Source: JALOLG01 sp963722415
GTDB lineage: Bacteria > Actinomycetota > Acidimicrobiia > Acidimicrobiales > Ilumatobacteraceae
Assembly (NCBI GenBank): GCA_963722415.1
Contig: CAVRNI010000006.1
Span: 1 to 64,000 of the forward strand
Reading direction: 5' to 3'
Length of the DNA stretch: 64,000 nt
Shown here: positions 18,958 through 28,078 of the stretch, piece by piece
Numbering within the stretch: position 1 is the stretch's first letter
Layout of the letters: each line of letters opens with the position of its first letter
The notes under the pieces: generated by a model
Seen by the model: only the letters and a program-made list of their open reading frames with translations
Databases searched by the model: none
What the model was told of the DNA's origin: nothing
Made by a program: the position numbers and the translations under genes

Positions 18958-18996
18958 CAGGGTGTCCTGTCAACGCGCGCAGGGTGTCCTGTCAAC
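18958..18996. repeat. Tandem pair of 17-bp direct repeats
   Basis: CAGGGTGTCCTGTCAAC occurs at 18958-18974 and again at 18980-18996, period 22 bp. Each copy also contains the imperfect palindrome CAGGgtgtCCTG. It lies between a stop codon (18913) and the start of the RCC1 gene (19087). It could be an operator, a transposon-end remnant or a local duplication. Confidence 0.6.
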
Positions 18997-19086
18997 CACA
19001 AGTCAGGAGATGGCGCTGCCGCCACCACCCGGCTGCGGTCGCCGTGACTCGCAGTGGCGCGGGGTGTGACCGGTCGGTGCGGCCGG

Positions 19087-19544
19087 ATGGGTTCGACGGC
19101 GGTCAGGGTGGTGGTGTTGTCGGCGGTGATGCTGGTCGCGGCGAGCGCGCCTGCGGCGGTGTCGCACGCGGAACCGGAAGGGGCGATGCCGGGCAGCGGG
19201 CGGGGTGCCGCGGCGGTGATCAGCGCCGGTGGTTTCCACACGTGTGCGGTGCTGGAGAACGGCACCGTCAGGTGCTGGGGAGGCAACGACGCTGGGCAAC
19301 TCGGCTACGGCGACACCGACGTCCGCGGCGACGGCGCCGATGAGATGGGCGACAACCTCGCGCCGGTCGACCTCGGTACCGGTCGGACCGCCGGCGCATC
19401 GTGGGCGGCGGCGTCAATTATCGGGCTGGGGTCGATATCGCCAACTCGGTGATCGTGCAGTTGGATGCGGGCGGCAAGGCGTGCATCTACACGTTCGCGG
19501 GTACCCAGTTGCTCGCCGACGTCAACGGCTACATCGTCACCTGA
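19087..19544 (+). pseudogene. Secreted RCC1-repeat protein, internally collapsed
   Basis: ATG 19087 gives a signal peptide (VRVVVLSAVMLVAASAPAA) and one RCC1 blade (AGGFHTCAVLENGTVRCWG, NDAGQLGYGD). Normally several blades follow. Here the reading jumps, with a frame change near 19410, straight to the C-terminal module found at the end of many acidimicrobial secreted proteins (NSVIVQLDAGGKACIYTFAG ending DVNGYIVT, stop 19542-19544). So the start and end of a long repeat protein survive while the middle is gone. Either repeats recombined or the assembler collapsed them. Its 3' end overlaps that of the convergent MFS gene by a few bases. Confidence 0.65.
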
Positions 19545-20967
19545 GCCCCATCCGCGGCAGGGGCGGGGACGCGGCGCGGGGGAGTCGACGGGTCACGGCC
19601 ACGCCGATCAGCGCCGCGGTGGCGGCGGGAACGAGCGCGGCAGCGACGGCAGTCCCCGGATCCCAGCCGGCGTCGTCGCCGAACGTGACGACGGCGCCGG
19701 CGACACCGGCGCCGAGGGCGATGCCGAGGTTGTCGAACAGTTGCAAGGACGCCGTCGCGCTTCCGTAGCGCTCGGCAGGAGCACAGCGCAGGGTGAGTTG
19801 AGAGTGCGCGGAGTAGGCGAGCCCCATCCCGAAACCGCCCAGCGTCCATCCGACGTGGATCATCCAGAACGGAAGCGCGTCGGCGGCCGACGCCAACGCG
19901 ACCACGACGATGCCAGGCGTCATCGCGAGGTAGCCGGCGCGTGCGAAATACGCCTCTCCGGTGCGGGTGATGAAGCGTTCCTGGATCCAGGTGGCCGCCG
20001 TCCATCCCAATGTCGACGTGGTGACGGCAATGCTGCCGGCGAACGTCGACGAGCCACGGCCTTCCGTGAGCGCGTACGGAACGAACGTGTCGGCTCCGAA
20101 GAACGCAAACGTCAGCAATCCTCGTGACAGCACCACGGCCGGCAGCCCGGCCGCGGCTCGTAGCGTCCCGGGCGGTGTGAGGCGTCGGAGTGGGCCGAGA
20201 CCGATGAGGATCCCGCCGACCACCGCCGGTCCGATCGCCCACGCGGTGGAGAGGCTGGCGACGACGAGCGCGGTGCCGATCGCGACCCGCGCCGCTTCCA
20301 CCATTCGTCGTCGGTTCCACGGCACGCTGACCTCAGCGCCCGCCGCGTCGACACCCGCGGGCGGGCGGATTCGCATCATCCTGGGGATGATCACCGAACC
20401 CGCGATTGCGACGAGCGGCAGGAGGCCGAGGAACACCGCTCGCCAACTGATCCACGCGGAGATCCGCTCGGCGAGCGCCGGACCGATGATGCCCGGCACG
20501 ACCCACGCCGTCGACAGCACGGCGAACATCCGGGGTCGTACGTCGAGCGGATAGACGCGTCCGATGGCGACGTACCCGACGGCCGGGACGACGCCGGCGC
20601 CGAACCCCTGGACGAACCGGCCGGCGACGAGGACGGGCATCGACGGCGCCAGCCCCGCCACCACGAGGCCGACGGCGAACAGGATCAGGCCCACGAGATA
20701 CGGCCGTCCGAGACCGTGCCGATCGGCCTGGCCGCCGGCGAAGACGATGCCGATCATGGTGCCGAGGAAGAACGACGTGGTCACCCAGCCGTACCACGCC
20801 AATCCCGTCAAGTCCTCTTCGATGTCGGGCAGGATCGTGATGACCGCCAACGACTCGAACGCCACCAGCGTCACGATCGACACCAGTCCGATCGTGAGGG
20901 AACGGAGCTCTGGCCCGAAGATGCGCGACCGTGGGTCTGCTGGTGAGCGGTCGCCGTCTACGTGCAT
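19537..20967 (-). CDS. MFS transporter, drug/H+ antiporter type
   Basis: About 476 residues with 12-14 membrane segments. TM1 begins TIGLVSIVTLVAFESLAVIT; the family loop motif between TM2 and TM3 is AGGQADRHGLGRPYLVGLIL, and TM5 carries the antiporter-type WVVPGIIGPALAERI. Start ATG 20967 (MHVDGDRSP); an upstream ATG would add a Ser/Arg-rich leader unlike the family. Likely exports a small molecule by proton exchange; substrate unknown. The DyP peroxidase gene on the same strand ends 8 bp upstream, so they may share a transcript. Confidence 0.88.
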   Translation of the reverse strand: MHVDGDRSPADPRSRIFGPELRSLTIGLVSIVTLVAFESLAVITILPDIEEDLTGLAWYGWVTTSFFLGTMIGIVFAGGQADRHGLGRPYLVGLILFAVGLVVAGLAPSMPVLVAGRFVQGFGAGVVPAVGYVAIGRVYPLDVRPRMFAVLSTAWVVPGIIGPALAERISAWISWRAVFLGLLPLVAIAGSVIIPRMMRIRPPAGVDAAGAEVSVPWNRRRMVEAARVAIGTALVVASLSTAWAIGPAVVGGILIGLGPLRRLTPPGTLRAAAGLPAVVLSRGLLTFAFFGADTFVPYALTEGRGSSTFAGSIAVTTSTLGWTAATWIQERFITRTGEAYFARAGYLAMTPGIVVVALASAADALPFWMIHVGWTLGGFGMGLAYSAHSQLTLRCAPAERYGSATASLQLFDNLGIALGAGVAGAVVTFGDDAGWDPGTAVAAALVPAATAALIGVAVTRRLPRAASPPLPRMGLR

Positions 20968-20974
20968 GGTCCCG

Positions 20975-22573
20975 TCAGGAACCGATTCGCTCGCGCAACG
21001 CCGCGATGCCCGGCGCGAAGAAGTACCCACCACCCGTGGGGATGACGAAGTCGCTGCGGATGCTGACGGTCTCACTGCGGCCGTTGGCGAACTGCAGGGT
21101 GATCGCTCGTGAGCGGCGAGGTCGGTCGCTCTGGCCCATGATGAAGTCGGTTCCTCCGACGTCAGGCTTGTCGTCGGTGTTCGACCACGTGCGCTGGAGG
21201 AACTCGAACTGGTTGTCGATCGACGTCTGGTAGCAGGCGAACATCAGCCCCCGTTCGGCGTCCGGGGGCGCGGCTGCCGGCGCCTCCCGCCGGACTGGCC
21301 CGACCCCGTCGAGCGGTTCGCCGAACGGGACGCCGCGACGAAGGATCAGACGGACGAGCGTGTCCTTCGATCCACCCTGTTCGGTCGCGACGTCGCGGGG
21401 GTTGACCTTGCGGATGTGGGCGGCGACCGGACAGCGCAGCCCGGCGGAGTCGTCGACCGCATGCGGGAACGGGTCGCGGTACCTGTCGATCGTCGGCATC
21501 GCGAGGGTGGGCTCGGCGTACCCGAAGTGGTTGTTGGCGAGGGCATCGGCGGCCAGCTCGGGATCGTCCGCCTCGGGGGTCCGGGCGAGCGGCGCCCCGC
21601 TCGGCCAGCGGCCCACCAGCAGCGCCGCGAGGCGCACGTCCGTCATGTCGGCGACGCCCTTTCTGCGCAGCGCTTCCGCATGTCGACGTGCGCAGCGCCA
21701 GAAGCCGGCGACATCCTGACGCAGACGACGGACGACGACGAACGATCCGTTCCTCGCCCAGGCAGGACCCCGCGTCGCCGGAGGGAGGGGCCTCAGCGGG
21801 TCCATCGGGTCCTGTTCCGGGTAGCCGAGGACGAACTGGCCGGGCCACACGAGCGGCTGACCCGGACGGGACCACATCCGACCGGCGGGGTCACTCGGGT
21901 CGATCAGGCGTCGGGTGATGTAATCGCCGCGGGCGCGCGAAGCCCGGCCCCGAACGCCCGGCTGCGAGATGCCGTCACGGAAGCCGAAGTGCTCGCGGCC
22001 CTTGAACTCGCCGACGAGGTCGTGCCCCCAGTGGGTGACGATCTCCTCGACGCCGCGAGCACTGGAGAACAGATCGTGCACCGCCGCCTCGAGCGCCTCG
22101 GGCTTGTCGCTGGCCACGACGACCAGGATGTCGGCCGCGTTGGTAGGTCCGCCGACCGACCAGTTGACGGCCGCCCCGGGCGCGGCGGGATCGACCGGGT
22201 CGCCGAGCACGCCCGAGCGCGCGGCGAGGCCGACGACGAACGGGACGTCGACGAAGGAGTCGGTCTCGGTCGCGCCGATGAGCCGGCGCAATCCGGCGGA
22301 CGAGATCGCGACCGACTGCCACGTCGCCACGAGATCGGGAGGTGCACCACCCGCGGCGGCGCGGAGTTTGCGGAACTCTTGGTTGTGACGGAACACGGCG
22401 GCCGACGAGGCGACGTGATCGGCCATCGTGCCCAGCCAGCGACGTGCTCGGCCGACGTGGGTCACGCGAAGGAACACGTGTGCCTGATGGGGCTTCGCGA
22501 ACGGCACGATGCTGTTGCCCTGGATGTCGGCCAGTTCGAGGATCGGCTCGCGCAGCGCCGCGATGGGTCTCAC
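20975..22573 (-). CDS. DyP-type heme peroxidase
   Basis: 532 residues. The family signature GxxDG appears in HFGFRDGISQPGVRG (catalytic Asp), and the proximal heme His in CPVAAHIRKVNPRD; the distal Arg region and EFLQRTWSNTDDKP are also present. GTG 22573 overlaps the stop of the upstream gene by 4 bp. No Tat signal is seen, so this longer class C/D-like enzyme is probably cytoplasmic. It oxidises dyes or phenolics with H2O2; the physiological substrate is unknown. Co-transcribed with the preceding conserved protein. Confidence 0.92.
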   Translation of the reverse strand: MRPIAALREPILELADIQGNSIVPFAKPHQAHVFLRVTHVGRARRWLGTMADHVASSAAVFRHNQEFRKLRAAAGGAPPDLVATWQSVAISSAGLRRLIGATETDSFVDVPFVVGLAARSGVLGDPVDPAAPGAAVNWSVGGPTNAADILVVVASDKPEALEAAVHDLFSSARGVEEIVTHWGHDLVGEFKGREHFGFRDGISQPGVRGRASRARGDYITRRLIDPSDPAGRMWSRPGQPLVWPGQFVLGYPEQDPMDPLRPLPPATRGPAWARNGSFVVVRRLRQDVAGFWRCARRHAEALRRKGVADMTDVRLAALLVGRWPSGAPLARTPEADDPELAADALANNHFGYAEPTLAMPTIDRYRDPFPHAVDDSAGLRCPVAAHIRKVNPRDVATEQGGSKDTLVRLILRRGVPFGEPLDGVGPVRREAPAAAPPDAERGLMFACYQTSIDNQFEFLQRTWSNTDDKPDVGGTDFIMGQSDRPRRSRAITLQFANGRSETVSIRSDFVIPTGGGYFFAPGIAALRERIGS

Positions 22574-23634
22574 CCCCTCTCGCACGGCACGGCGGCGTTG
22601 GTGATCGACCCCTGGCGAGTGGCCACACCGACGAGTTTCACCGTGACGGCCTCGGCCAGCTGGCCACCGAACCGAACCGGTTGCCCGCCGATGAGGATGT
22701 CTCCAACGGTGAACGGTCGCCCCGCCGATCTCTCGCCCGAGGGCACCTCGAACACCGCCCGCACAGCACTCCCTGCACGGCCGCGCACCACCTTGAAGTA
22801 GTTGCGGCCGATCGGTGTTCCGTCGGGCTTCGTCCATCCCTGGGTGTTGATGCCCTTCATGGTGAGCCCGACCGGGTTCTTGAGCGTGATGGCATAACCC
22901 TCGCGTGCCAGGGCGTTGACGTCGGCGCCGATGCGGGGGTCCGACGCCCGCAGTGGCTCGCCGTACTTCGCGCACTCGATGAGCTCTTGGGCGTCGCTCA
23001 GCACGCGAGTGCCCTTGCGTCGCCGGATGGTGCCGTCGGCGGCCAGGTAGAGCTCGGCTTGCAGGCTGTTCGAATGGTGCGTCAGGTGCATCGCGCCGTC
23101 GCGGGAGTTCCAGCGGTTCAGCGGGTTGTACACGCCGTTCACGACGAGGTCGGACAGGACGACGTCGGGGCTGACGTACTTGCGGTACAGCTTGAGCAGG
23201 ATCGTGTTCCCGGCTTCGCCGGCGCGAGCCAGGAAGTCGTAGTACTCGGGTGGTTCGGTGGTGAAGACGACGCGGACGATGGACCCGGTGCCGTCGCGGG
23301 CGACGTGCCACTCGAGATACTCGTCATGGTTGCGTTCCTGGCCGATGGCGACCTTGCGGTCGGCGCGCTGATAGGCGAGCCGGCGATTTCCGTTCGCCTC
23401 GCGCAGGAGCACTTGCGGGAAGCCGAGCCACGCGATCTCCTTCTCGGCACTGCCAGGATCGGTCGGCGTGACGAGCGGGTTGTAGAACTGCGGCTTCGGA
23501 GCCCGTACCCGGATCCGTTCGATCGCCGCGTCGAACCAGCCCGACACCTGGTCCGACCAACGCTCCCGGAGGGCAGGACGACTGGCGAGATCCTTCACCC
23601 CACCTGGTGGGTCGAGTTGCGTGAGCACCGGCAT
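22570..23634 (-). CDS. Conserved protein coupled to the DyP peroxidase
   Basis: 354 residues starting at ATG 23634 (MPVLTQLDPPGG). Recognisable blocks: PQFYNPLVTPTDPGSAEKEI, EYLEWHVARDGTGSIVRVVF, VVNGVYNPLNRWNS, MHLTHHSNSLQAELYLA, GRPFTVGDILIGGQPVRFGG. No signal peptide or membrane segment. I do not know a named family. The 4-bp GTGA overlap with the peroxidase implies translational coupling, so it may supply substrate, handle product, or be a second oxidoreductase (several conserved His and Tyr). The upstream region 23635-23800 holds divergent promoters for this gene and the VOC gene. Confidence 0.65.
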   Translation of the reverse strand: MPVLTQLDPPGGVKDLASRPALRERWSDQVSGWFDAAIERIRVRAPKPQFYNPLVTPTDPGSAEKEIAWLGFPQVLLREANGNRRLAYQRADRKVAIGQERNHDEYLEWHVARDGTGSIVRVVFTTEPPEYYDFLARAGEAGNTILLKLYRKYVSPDVVLSDLVVNGVYNPLNRWNSRDGAMHLTHHSNSLQAELYLAADGTIRRRKGTRVLSDAQELIECAKYGEPLRASDPRIGADVNALAREGYAITLKNPVGLTMKGINTQGWTKPDGTPIGRNYFKVVRGRAGSAVRAVFEVPSGERSAGRPFTVGDILIGGQPVRFGGQLAEAVTVKLVGVATRQGSITNAAVPCERG

Positions 23635-23800
23635 GACGACTCCTTCGCGCCGCTCACTCCTCCGCCGATCGCGGTGCGTTGTCCGCAGCGGATGCAAACA
23701 TTACGCGCTGACGGACTGGGAACAGGCGGGTTCAGAGTTTGTTCACAGGTGCTCGAGGCCAGACTGTTCGTGATCCGGATACCGAGCAAGGAGCATTGCC

Positions 23801-24191
23801 ATGACCGTGCAGCTCAACCACACGATCATCGCGTCGAAGGACCCGGCGGGTTCCGCCGCCTGGATGGCCGAGATGCTCGGCCTCGATGCACCGATCCGGT
23901 TCGGACCGTTCTGGCAAGTGTCGACGGGCAACGACGTCAATTTGGACTTCGGCCGCCATGACGGTCCGGACGCGATCTCCCCGCAGCACTACGCGTTCTT
24001 GATCAGCGAGGCCGAGTTCGATTCGATCTTCGGCCGGATCGTCGAGCGCGGGATCGACTACTACGCCGACCCGGCCGGCACGCGCCGCGGCGAGATCAAC
24101 CACAACGACGGCGGGAAAGGCGTCGTACTTCCCCGACCCCGACGGACACTGGCTCGAGATCATCACCCGGCCTTACGGAAGCGGCAGCTGA
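23801..24191 (+). CDS. VOC/glyoxalase-superfamily protein (frameshifted near the end)
   Basis: About 129 residues. N-terminal metal-ligand strand LNHTIIASKDPAGSAAWMAE, dimer strand NVNLDF-like NDVNLDFGRH, HYAFLISEAEFD, and the C-terminal DPDGHWLEIITRP with the second-half Glu ligand. The last part is in another frame: one A too many in GGGAAAGG at about 24115 breaks it; correcting this gives the stop at 24189-24191. ATG 23801 with GGAGC upstream. Substrate cannot be predicted from this short fold. Confidence 0.82.
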
Positions 24192-24220
24192 CCATCAAGT
24201 ACGGAGGCGGCGGCTGATCG

Positions 24221-24769
24221 TCAGCGCGGTGCAACGACGGCGTGGTGGGCGCCGATCAGAAAGACCGCGAGGCGCGCCGTCGTGTCGCCGTGGTTGCGCC
24301 AGGCGTGACGGGTGCCGTTCTGCACGACGGTGTCGCCCGCACGTAGGTGGACCTCGACGCCGTCGTCGAGCTCCAACCACACCTCACCCTCGAGCACGAC
24401 CTCGAAGTCGATCGTGTCGGTCGTGTGCATGCCCGGCGCGTCGGGCTCCAGGTACGACGCCAGCCCCGGCAAGGCCGCCTCGAACTCGGTGAACGCCGCC
24501 TCGAGGTCGTCCGGGGGTTGGGCATCGACACGATTGCCCGGCGGCACCGCGAACAACCCGAAACGGAACCCTCCCACCGGCGGGAAGTAGGAGTGGTGCT
24601 CGGGTTCCGCACCGCCGTCGGGGAAGTGCGGCGCCTCGTCGGCGCCCCACAGCCGGTGGAACTCGGATCCGGGGGTCATGGCCGGTCGCAGCCCATCGAC
24701 CTCGGTGTCGCTGGCGACGACCGCCTTGCCGTTCTCGTCGTGACCGGTGACCACACGTCGTACTTGCAT
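24221..24769 (-). CDS. Cupin-domain protein
   Basis: 182 residues. The cupin metal motif is HTTDTIDFEVVLEGEVWLEL (a variant G(X)5HXH region) and the second motif AGDTVVQNGTRHAWRNHGD has the His of motif 2. N-terminal MQVRRVVTGHDENGKAVVAS is shared with a group of cupins that follow short dehydrogenases in degradation clusters. Cytoplasmic; probably binds a small acid or acts as a dioxygenase or isomerase. Convergent with the VOC gene. Confidence 0.82.
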   Translation of the reverse strand: MQVRRVVTGHDENGKAVVASDTEVDGLRPAMTPGSEFHRLWGADEAPHFPDGGAEPEHHSYFPPVGGFRFGLFAVPPGNRVDAQPPDDLEAAFTEFEAALPGLASYLEPDAPGMHTTDTIDFEVVLEGEVWLELDDGVEVHLRAGDTVVQNGTRHAWRNHGDTTARLAVFLIGAHHAVVAPR

Positions 24770-24886
24770 GACCGACGATCGTAGAACCCCGACCTGAACG
24801 GGAAGTCACGCTGCTGAACCCGAGGTTCACGCCGAGACACTTCGGCTGCGGAGTCGTACACTTCGTCGCAGCAGAAAGGTGTCGGC

Positions 24887-25401
24887 TTGGCCATCGTTTG
24901 GATCGCTGCCGGAGTGGTGCTCCTCGCCGTCGAGCTGCACCATTTCGCCTTCTACGCCCTGTTCGCGGGTATCGGCTGTTTCGCTGGTGCGGCCGTCGCG
25001 CTGATCGCTCCCGGGGCGATCGCCGTGCAGGTCCTCGCCGCGGTGCTGTTGGCGGTCGTCGGCATCTTCCTGGTCCGACCGCTGATGAGCGCCTCCCTGC
25101 AGGCGCGACACGGCCCGCACCACTCGCGTGGTGTGCACGGCGGGTTCGTGGGGCAGGAAGTGGTGACGCTCGATCTCGTGGGTGGCACCGGCAGTGCGGG
25201 CCACGTCAATCTCGCCGGCGAACGATGGCTGGCGGTCAGCGGAGGCGACGTCGCGCTCCCGCAGGCACGAAGGTGATGATCACCGGCGTCGAGGGGACCA
25301 CCCTCATCGTGTGGCCGTCCGGCGGACACCTACCGATCGAAGGTCTCGTCGAAGCGGACAGCGGTCCGCTCATCGATGAAGGAGAACAGGAGCAGTCGTG
25401 A
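24887..25401 (+). CDS. NfeD-like membrane protein (frameshifted)
   Basis: Membrane partner of the band-7 protein next door. TTG 24887 starts MAIVWIAAGVVLLAVELHHF; two or three hydrophobic helices up to about residue 65 are followed by a soluble OB-fold typical of NfeD (GFVGQEVVTLDLVGGTG, GERWLAVSGGD). The frame breaks near 25260 and resumes AGTKVMITGVEGTTLIVWP to the stop at 25399-25401. The stop overlaps the next start, the usual nfeD-stomatin pairing. The two proteins organise membrane microdomains. Confidence 0.8.
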
Positions 25402-26348
25402 TGGTTGCATTCGGCACCGGCGTGTTCGTCGGCATCGTCGGTGCGGTGTTGGTGATGGCCGTGTTCGTGGTGCTGCTGCAACAGATGGTCAACATCGTGC
25501 AGCAGGGCGAGGTCGGGGTCGTGAAGCACCTCGGCGAGTACCGCAAGACGCACGAGCCGGGCCTCGTGATCATCGCCCCCTTCGTCGACTCGCTGCAGCG
25601 CGTCGACATGCGCGAGATCCCACGGCCGGGTGATCGCCAGGACGTGATCACGAAGGACAACGTGGTGGTCACGGTGAACGCCACGATCTTCACCCAGATC
25701 GTCGTCGCCGAGCAGGCGCTGTTCAGCATTGCCAACTTCGACATCGGCATCGACGCGCTGGCGCGCACCGCCCTGCGGTCGGTCATCGGCACGATGACCC
25801 TCGACGAGGCGTTGTCCGAGCGCGAGCGGATCAACACCGATGTCCAGTCGCAGATGGAGGCGGTCACCGACAAGTGGGGCATCCGGATCAACCGCATCGA
25901 GATCATCGAGATCGCCCCGCCGCCCAAGATCCTCGAAGCCCTGGCCCTCCAGAAACAGGCGGACCAGGAGAAGCGGGCGACGATCCTGCAGTCGGAAGGT
26001 CACCAGCAATCGGCGATCAATGTCGCCGAGGGTGCTGCGCAGGCATCGGTGCGCGCCGCGCAAGGCGAACGCCAAGCGGCGATCCTGCGGGCCGAGGGCA
26101 ACCGTCAGGCGGCGATCCTCGAGTCGGAAGGCCGCGCGCAGGCCATCGAAACCGTGTACAAGGCGATCAAGGCCGCCGACCCCGATCCGACGATGGTCGC
26201 GATCCTCCAACTCGACGCCCTCGCCAAGTTCGCCGACAGCAAGAACGCCAAGATCGTCGTTCCGTTCGAATCGGCCGGCCTGCTCGGCGCCGCGCAGACG
26301 CTTCGAAGCGTCCTCGCCGCGGCGCCCACCGACGGCGACCAGCCCTAG
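25398..26348 (+). CDS. SPFH/band-7 (stomatin/flotillin-like) protein
   Basis: 316 residues. One N-terminal membrane anchor (FVGIVGAVLVMAVFVVLLQQ), then the SPFH domain (VNIVQQGEVGVVKHLGEYRK, LQRVDMREI, ITKDNVVVTVNATIF, TALRSVIGTMTLDEALSERE), then a long Ala/Glu/Gln-rich coiled coil (about 180-265: QGERQAAILRAEGNRQAAIL) for oligomerisation. GTG 25398 or ATG 25401. It is coupled by a 4-bp overlap to the NfeD-like gene. Acts as a membrane scaffold for quality control or microdomains. Confidence 0.92.
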   Translation: MMVAFGTGVFVGIVGAVLVMAVFVVLLQQMVNIVQQGEVGVVKHLGEYRKTHEPGLVIIAPFVDSLQRVDMREIPRPGDRQDVITKDNVVVTVNATIFTQIVVAEQALFSIANFDIGIDALARTALRSVIGTMTLDEALSERERINTDVQSQMEAVTDKWGIRINRIEIIEIAPPPKILEALALQKQADQEKRATILQSEGHQQSAINVAEGAAQASVRAAQGERQAAILRAEGNRQAAILESEGRAQAIETVYKAIKAADPDPTMVAILQLDALAKFADSKNAKIVVPFESAGLLGAAQTLRSVLAAAPTDGDQP

Positions 26349-26393
26349 TCAGCCAGGCGTGTCGAATCCGAGCGGGCTGGGTAGTGGATTGCC

Positions 26394-26939
26394 ATGCCAC
26401 AGACATCCTCCGATCGCGACCGCCTTCTCCGCGTCTACCTCGATGACCACCGTGCCGGTGCTGCCGGCGGGGTCGCACTCGCGCGACGGATGTTGGAGAA
26501 GAATCCGGACAACTACCTCACGGCGACGATGCGGGAGCTCACCGGCGAGATCCAGCGCGACCGAGAGGTGCTCGACGACGTCATCGCGAGGCTGGGCCAC
26601 TCGCCGAACCGGGTCAAGATGGTCATGGGCGTGGCAGGCGCCTGGATGGGCCGGTTGAAGGCCAACGGGTACGTCCACCGGTACTCGCCGCTGAGCCGGC
26701 TCGAGGAGTTCGAGATGCTGTCGGCCGGCATCATGTCGAAGGCATCGTTGTGGCGCTGCTGCGAGCAGAGCCTCGCCGGGCGACCGGAGGTCGCCGGCGT
26801 CGACTTCGAGGCGTTGTGCCAACGGGCCGAGAGTCAGCGCGCGAAACTCGAGTCCCACCGCGAACGGATCGTCGACGACGCGTTCGGGACGGCGCGGACG
26901 GGCGGCTACCGTCATGTGGGGGTCGTCGAGCAGGCGTGA
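26394..26939 (+). CDS. Conserved hypothetical, predicted all-helical
   Basis: 181 residues, mostly helix: DRDRLLRVYLDDHRAGAAGG, ALARRMLEKNPDN, EIQRDREVLDDVIARLGHSP, LEEFEMLSAGIMSKASLWR, AESQRAKLESHRERIVDDAF. The pattern looks like a ferritin-like or four-helix bundle with several Glu and His positions, but a metal site is not certain. No signal or membrane segment. I do not assign a function. Single gene between the band-7 and PAS genes. Confidence 0.6.
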   Translation: MPQTSSDRDRLLRVYLDDHRAGAAGGVALARRMLEKNPDNYLTATMRELTGEIQRDREVLDDVIARLGHSPNRVKMVMGVAGAWMGRLKANGYVHRYSPLSRLEEFEMLSAGIMSKASLWRCCEQSLAGRPEVAGVDFEALCQRAESQRAKLESHRERIVDDAFGTARTGGYRHVGVVEQA

Positions 26940-26976
26940 GTGCCAGAGGCCAGTGCGTCGGAGGGGACGTGGGTGT

Positions 26977-27781
26977 ATGACGAGCCGATCGACGGATTGG
27001 ATCGTGTCTCCGGCCGCGCTTCTCGACGCGTTCGTCGAGACGTCGGATGACGCGATGGTCAGCCACGACGCCGAGGGCAACGTCACGACCTGGAACCAGA
27101 CCGCGGAGCGCCTGTTCGGCTATCCCGCCGCACGAGATCATCGGATCGCCCTACACCGCGTTGTTCCCGGACCACGTCCGCGACACGGTGCGAGCGATCG
27201 TCGACACCGTGATGGCGGGCGATCGGGTCAAGCACTTCGAAACCGAGATCCTGCGCAAGGACGGCATGCCGATGCCGATCTCGATGTCGTTGTGTCCGGT
27301 GTTCGAGGACGATGTCGTACCGGTCGCGACGGTGCTCGTCGCGCGGGACATCACCGAGCAGCGGCTCGCGCAGGCCACGCTCGGCGAAGTCGAGGCACGG
27401 GTGCGCGAGAGCGAGGCCATGGCGCATGTCGGCAGCTGGCTCTGGGACCGCCGAACCGGAGCGGTGCAATGGAGCGACGAGTTCCATCGCATCCACGGTG
27501 TCGATCCGCTCGACTTCGACGGGACGTTCGAATCCCACATCGGCACCGTGCACCCCGAGGACCAGGATCGAGTCCGCGGCGGCATCGAGGAATCGGTCGC
27601 GAGCGGCCGGCCCTTCGAGGAGGTGTACCGCATCGTTCGTCCCGACCATGAGGTCAGGATCGTCCACGCCCGCGCCCAGCCCACGGTCGGGTCGGCCGGC
27701 GCCGTGCTGGGCTTGCGGGGCATCGGACAGGACGTCACTGACAGGCGGATCGCCGACACCGAGGCACCCGACGGGCGTTGA
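26977..27781 (+). CDS. Tandem PAS-domain protein without output domain (frameshifted)
   Basis: About 268 residues, two PAS domains. PAS 1: LLDAFVETSDDAMVSHDAEG, VTTWNQTAERLFGYPA, then a frame break near 27127, HEIIGSPYTALFPDHVRDTV, LVARDITEQRLAQ. PAS 2: HVGSWLWDRRTGAVQWSDEF, HIGTVHPEDQDRVRGGIEES, RGIGQDVTDRRIAD and stop. No kinase, cyclase, GGDEF or HTH follows in any frame; the next genes are on the other strand. So it is a stand-alone sensor or adaptor, or its output domain was lost. Ligand unknown. Confidence 0.78.
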
Positions 27782-27816
27782 TGGCCGGCGGCAGCTCGGA
27801 CGACGTCGGCGACGGC

Positions 27817-28068
27817 TCAGTTGCGCACGAACAGGTGCCGGACCCGCTCCACGAGGTCGCCCGTCTCGAGTTCCTTGGGGGCGCCTTCGATCACCCCGGC
27901 CAGCTCACGCAGCGTGTGACCGAGGTGTGACCGGACCGCGGACACCACGTCGGCGAACTCGTCCGACGCGCTGAGGGCCTTCAGCGCCTTGCCCACCTCG
28001 TCGAGATCCTTGCTGCCGGTGCGTGCGCCGACCACGTAGCCGACCGCGAGCGCGACGAAAACTCCCAT
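27817..28068 (-). CDS. Small single-pass membrane protein
   Basis: 83 residues from ATG 28068, preceded by GAGGAGG. One N-terminal membrane helix with a glycine face (MGVFVALAVGYVVGARTG) then an amphipathic cytoplasmic helix region (LDEVGKALKALSASDEFADV, HTLRELAGVIEGAPKEL). Resembles YtxH-like small envelope proteins in layout only. It follows the PadR-YceI gene by 10 bp on the same strand, so it is probably in the same transcript as the hydrogenase-locus regulator. Confidence 0.65.
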   Translation of the reverse strand: MGVFVALAVGYVVGARTGSKDLDEVGKALKALSASDEFADVVSAVRSHLGHTLRELAGVIEGAPKELETGDLVERVRHLFVRN

Positions 28069-28078
28069 CAGACCCTCC

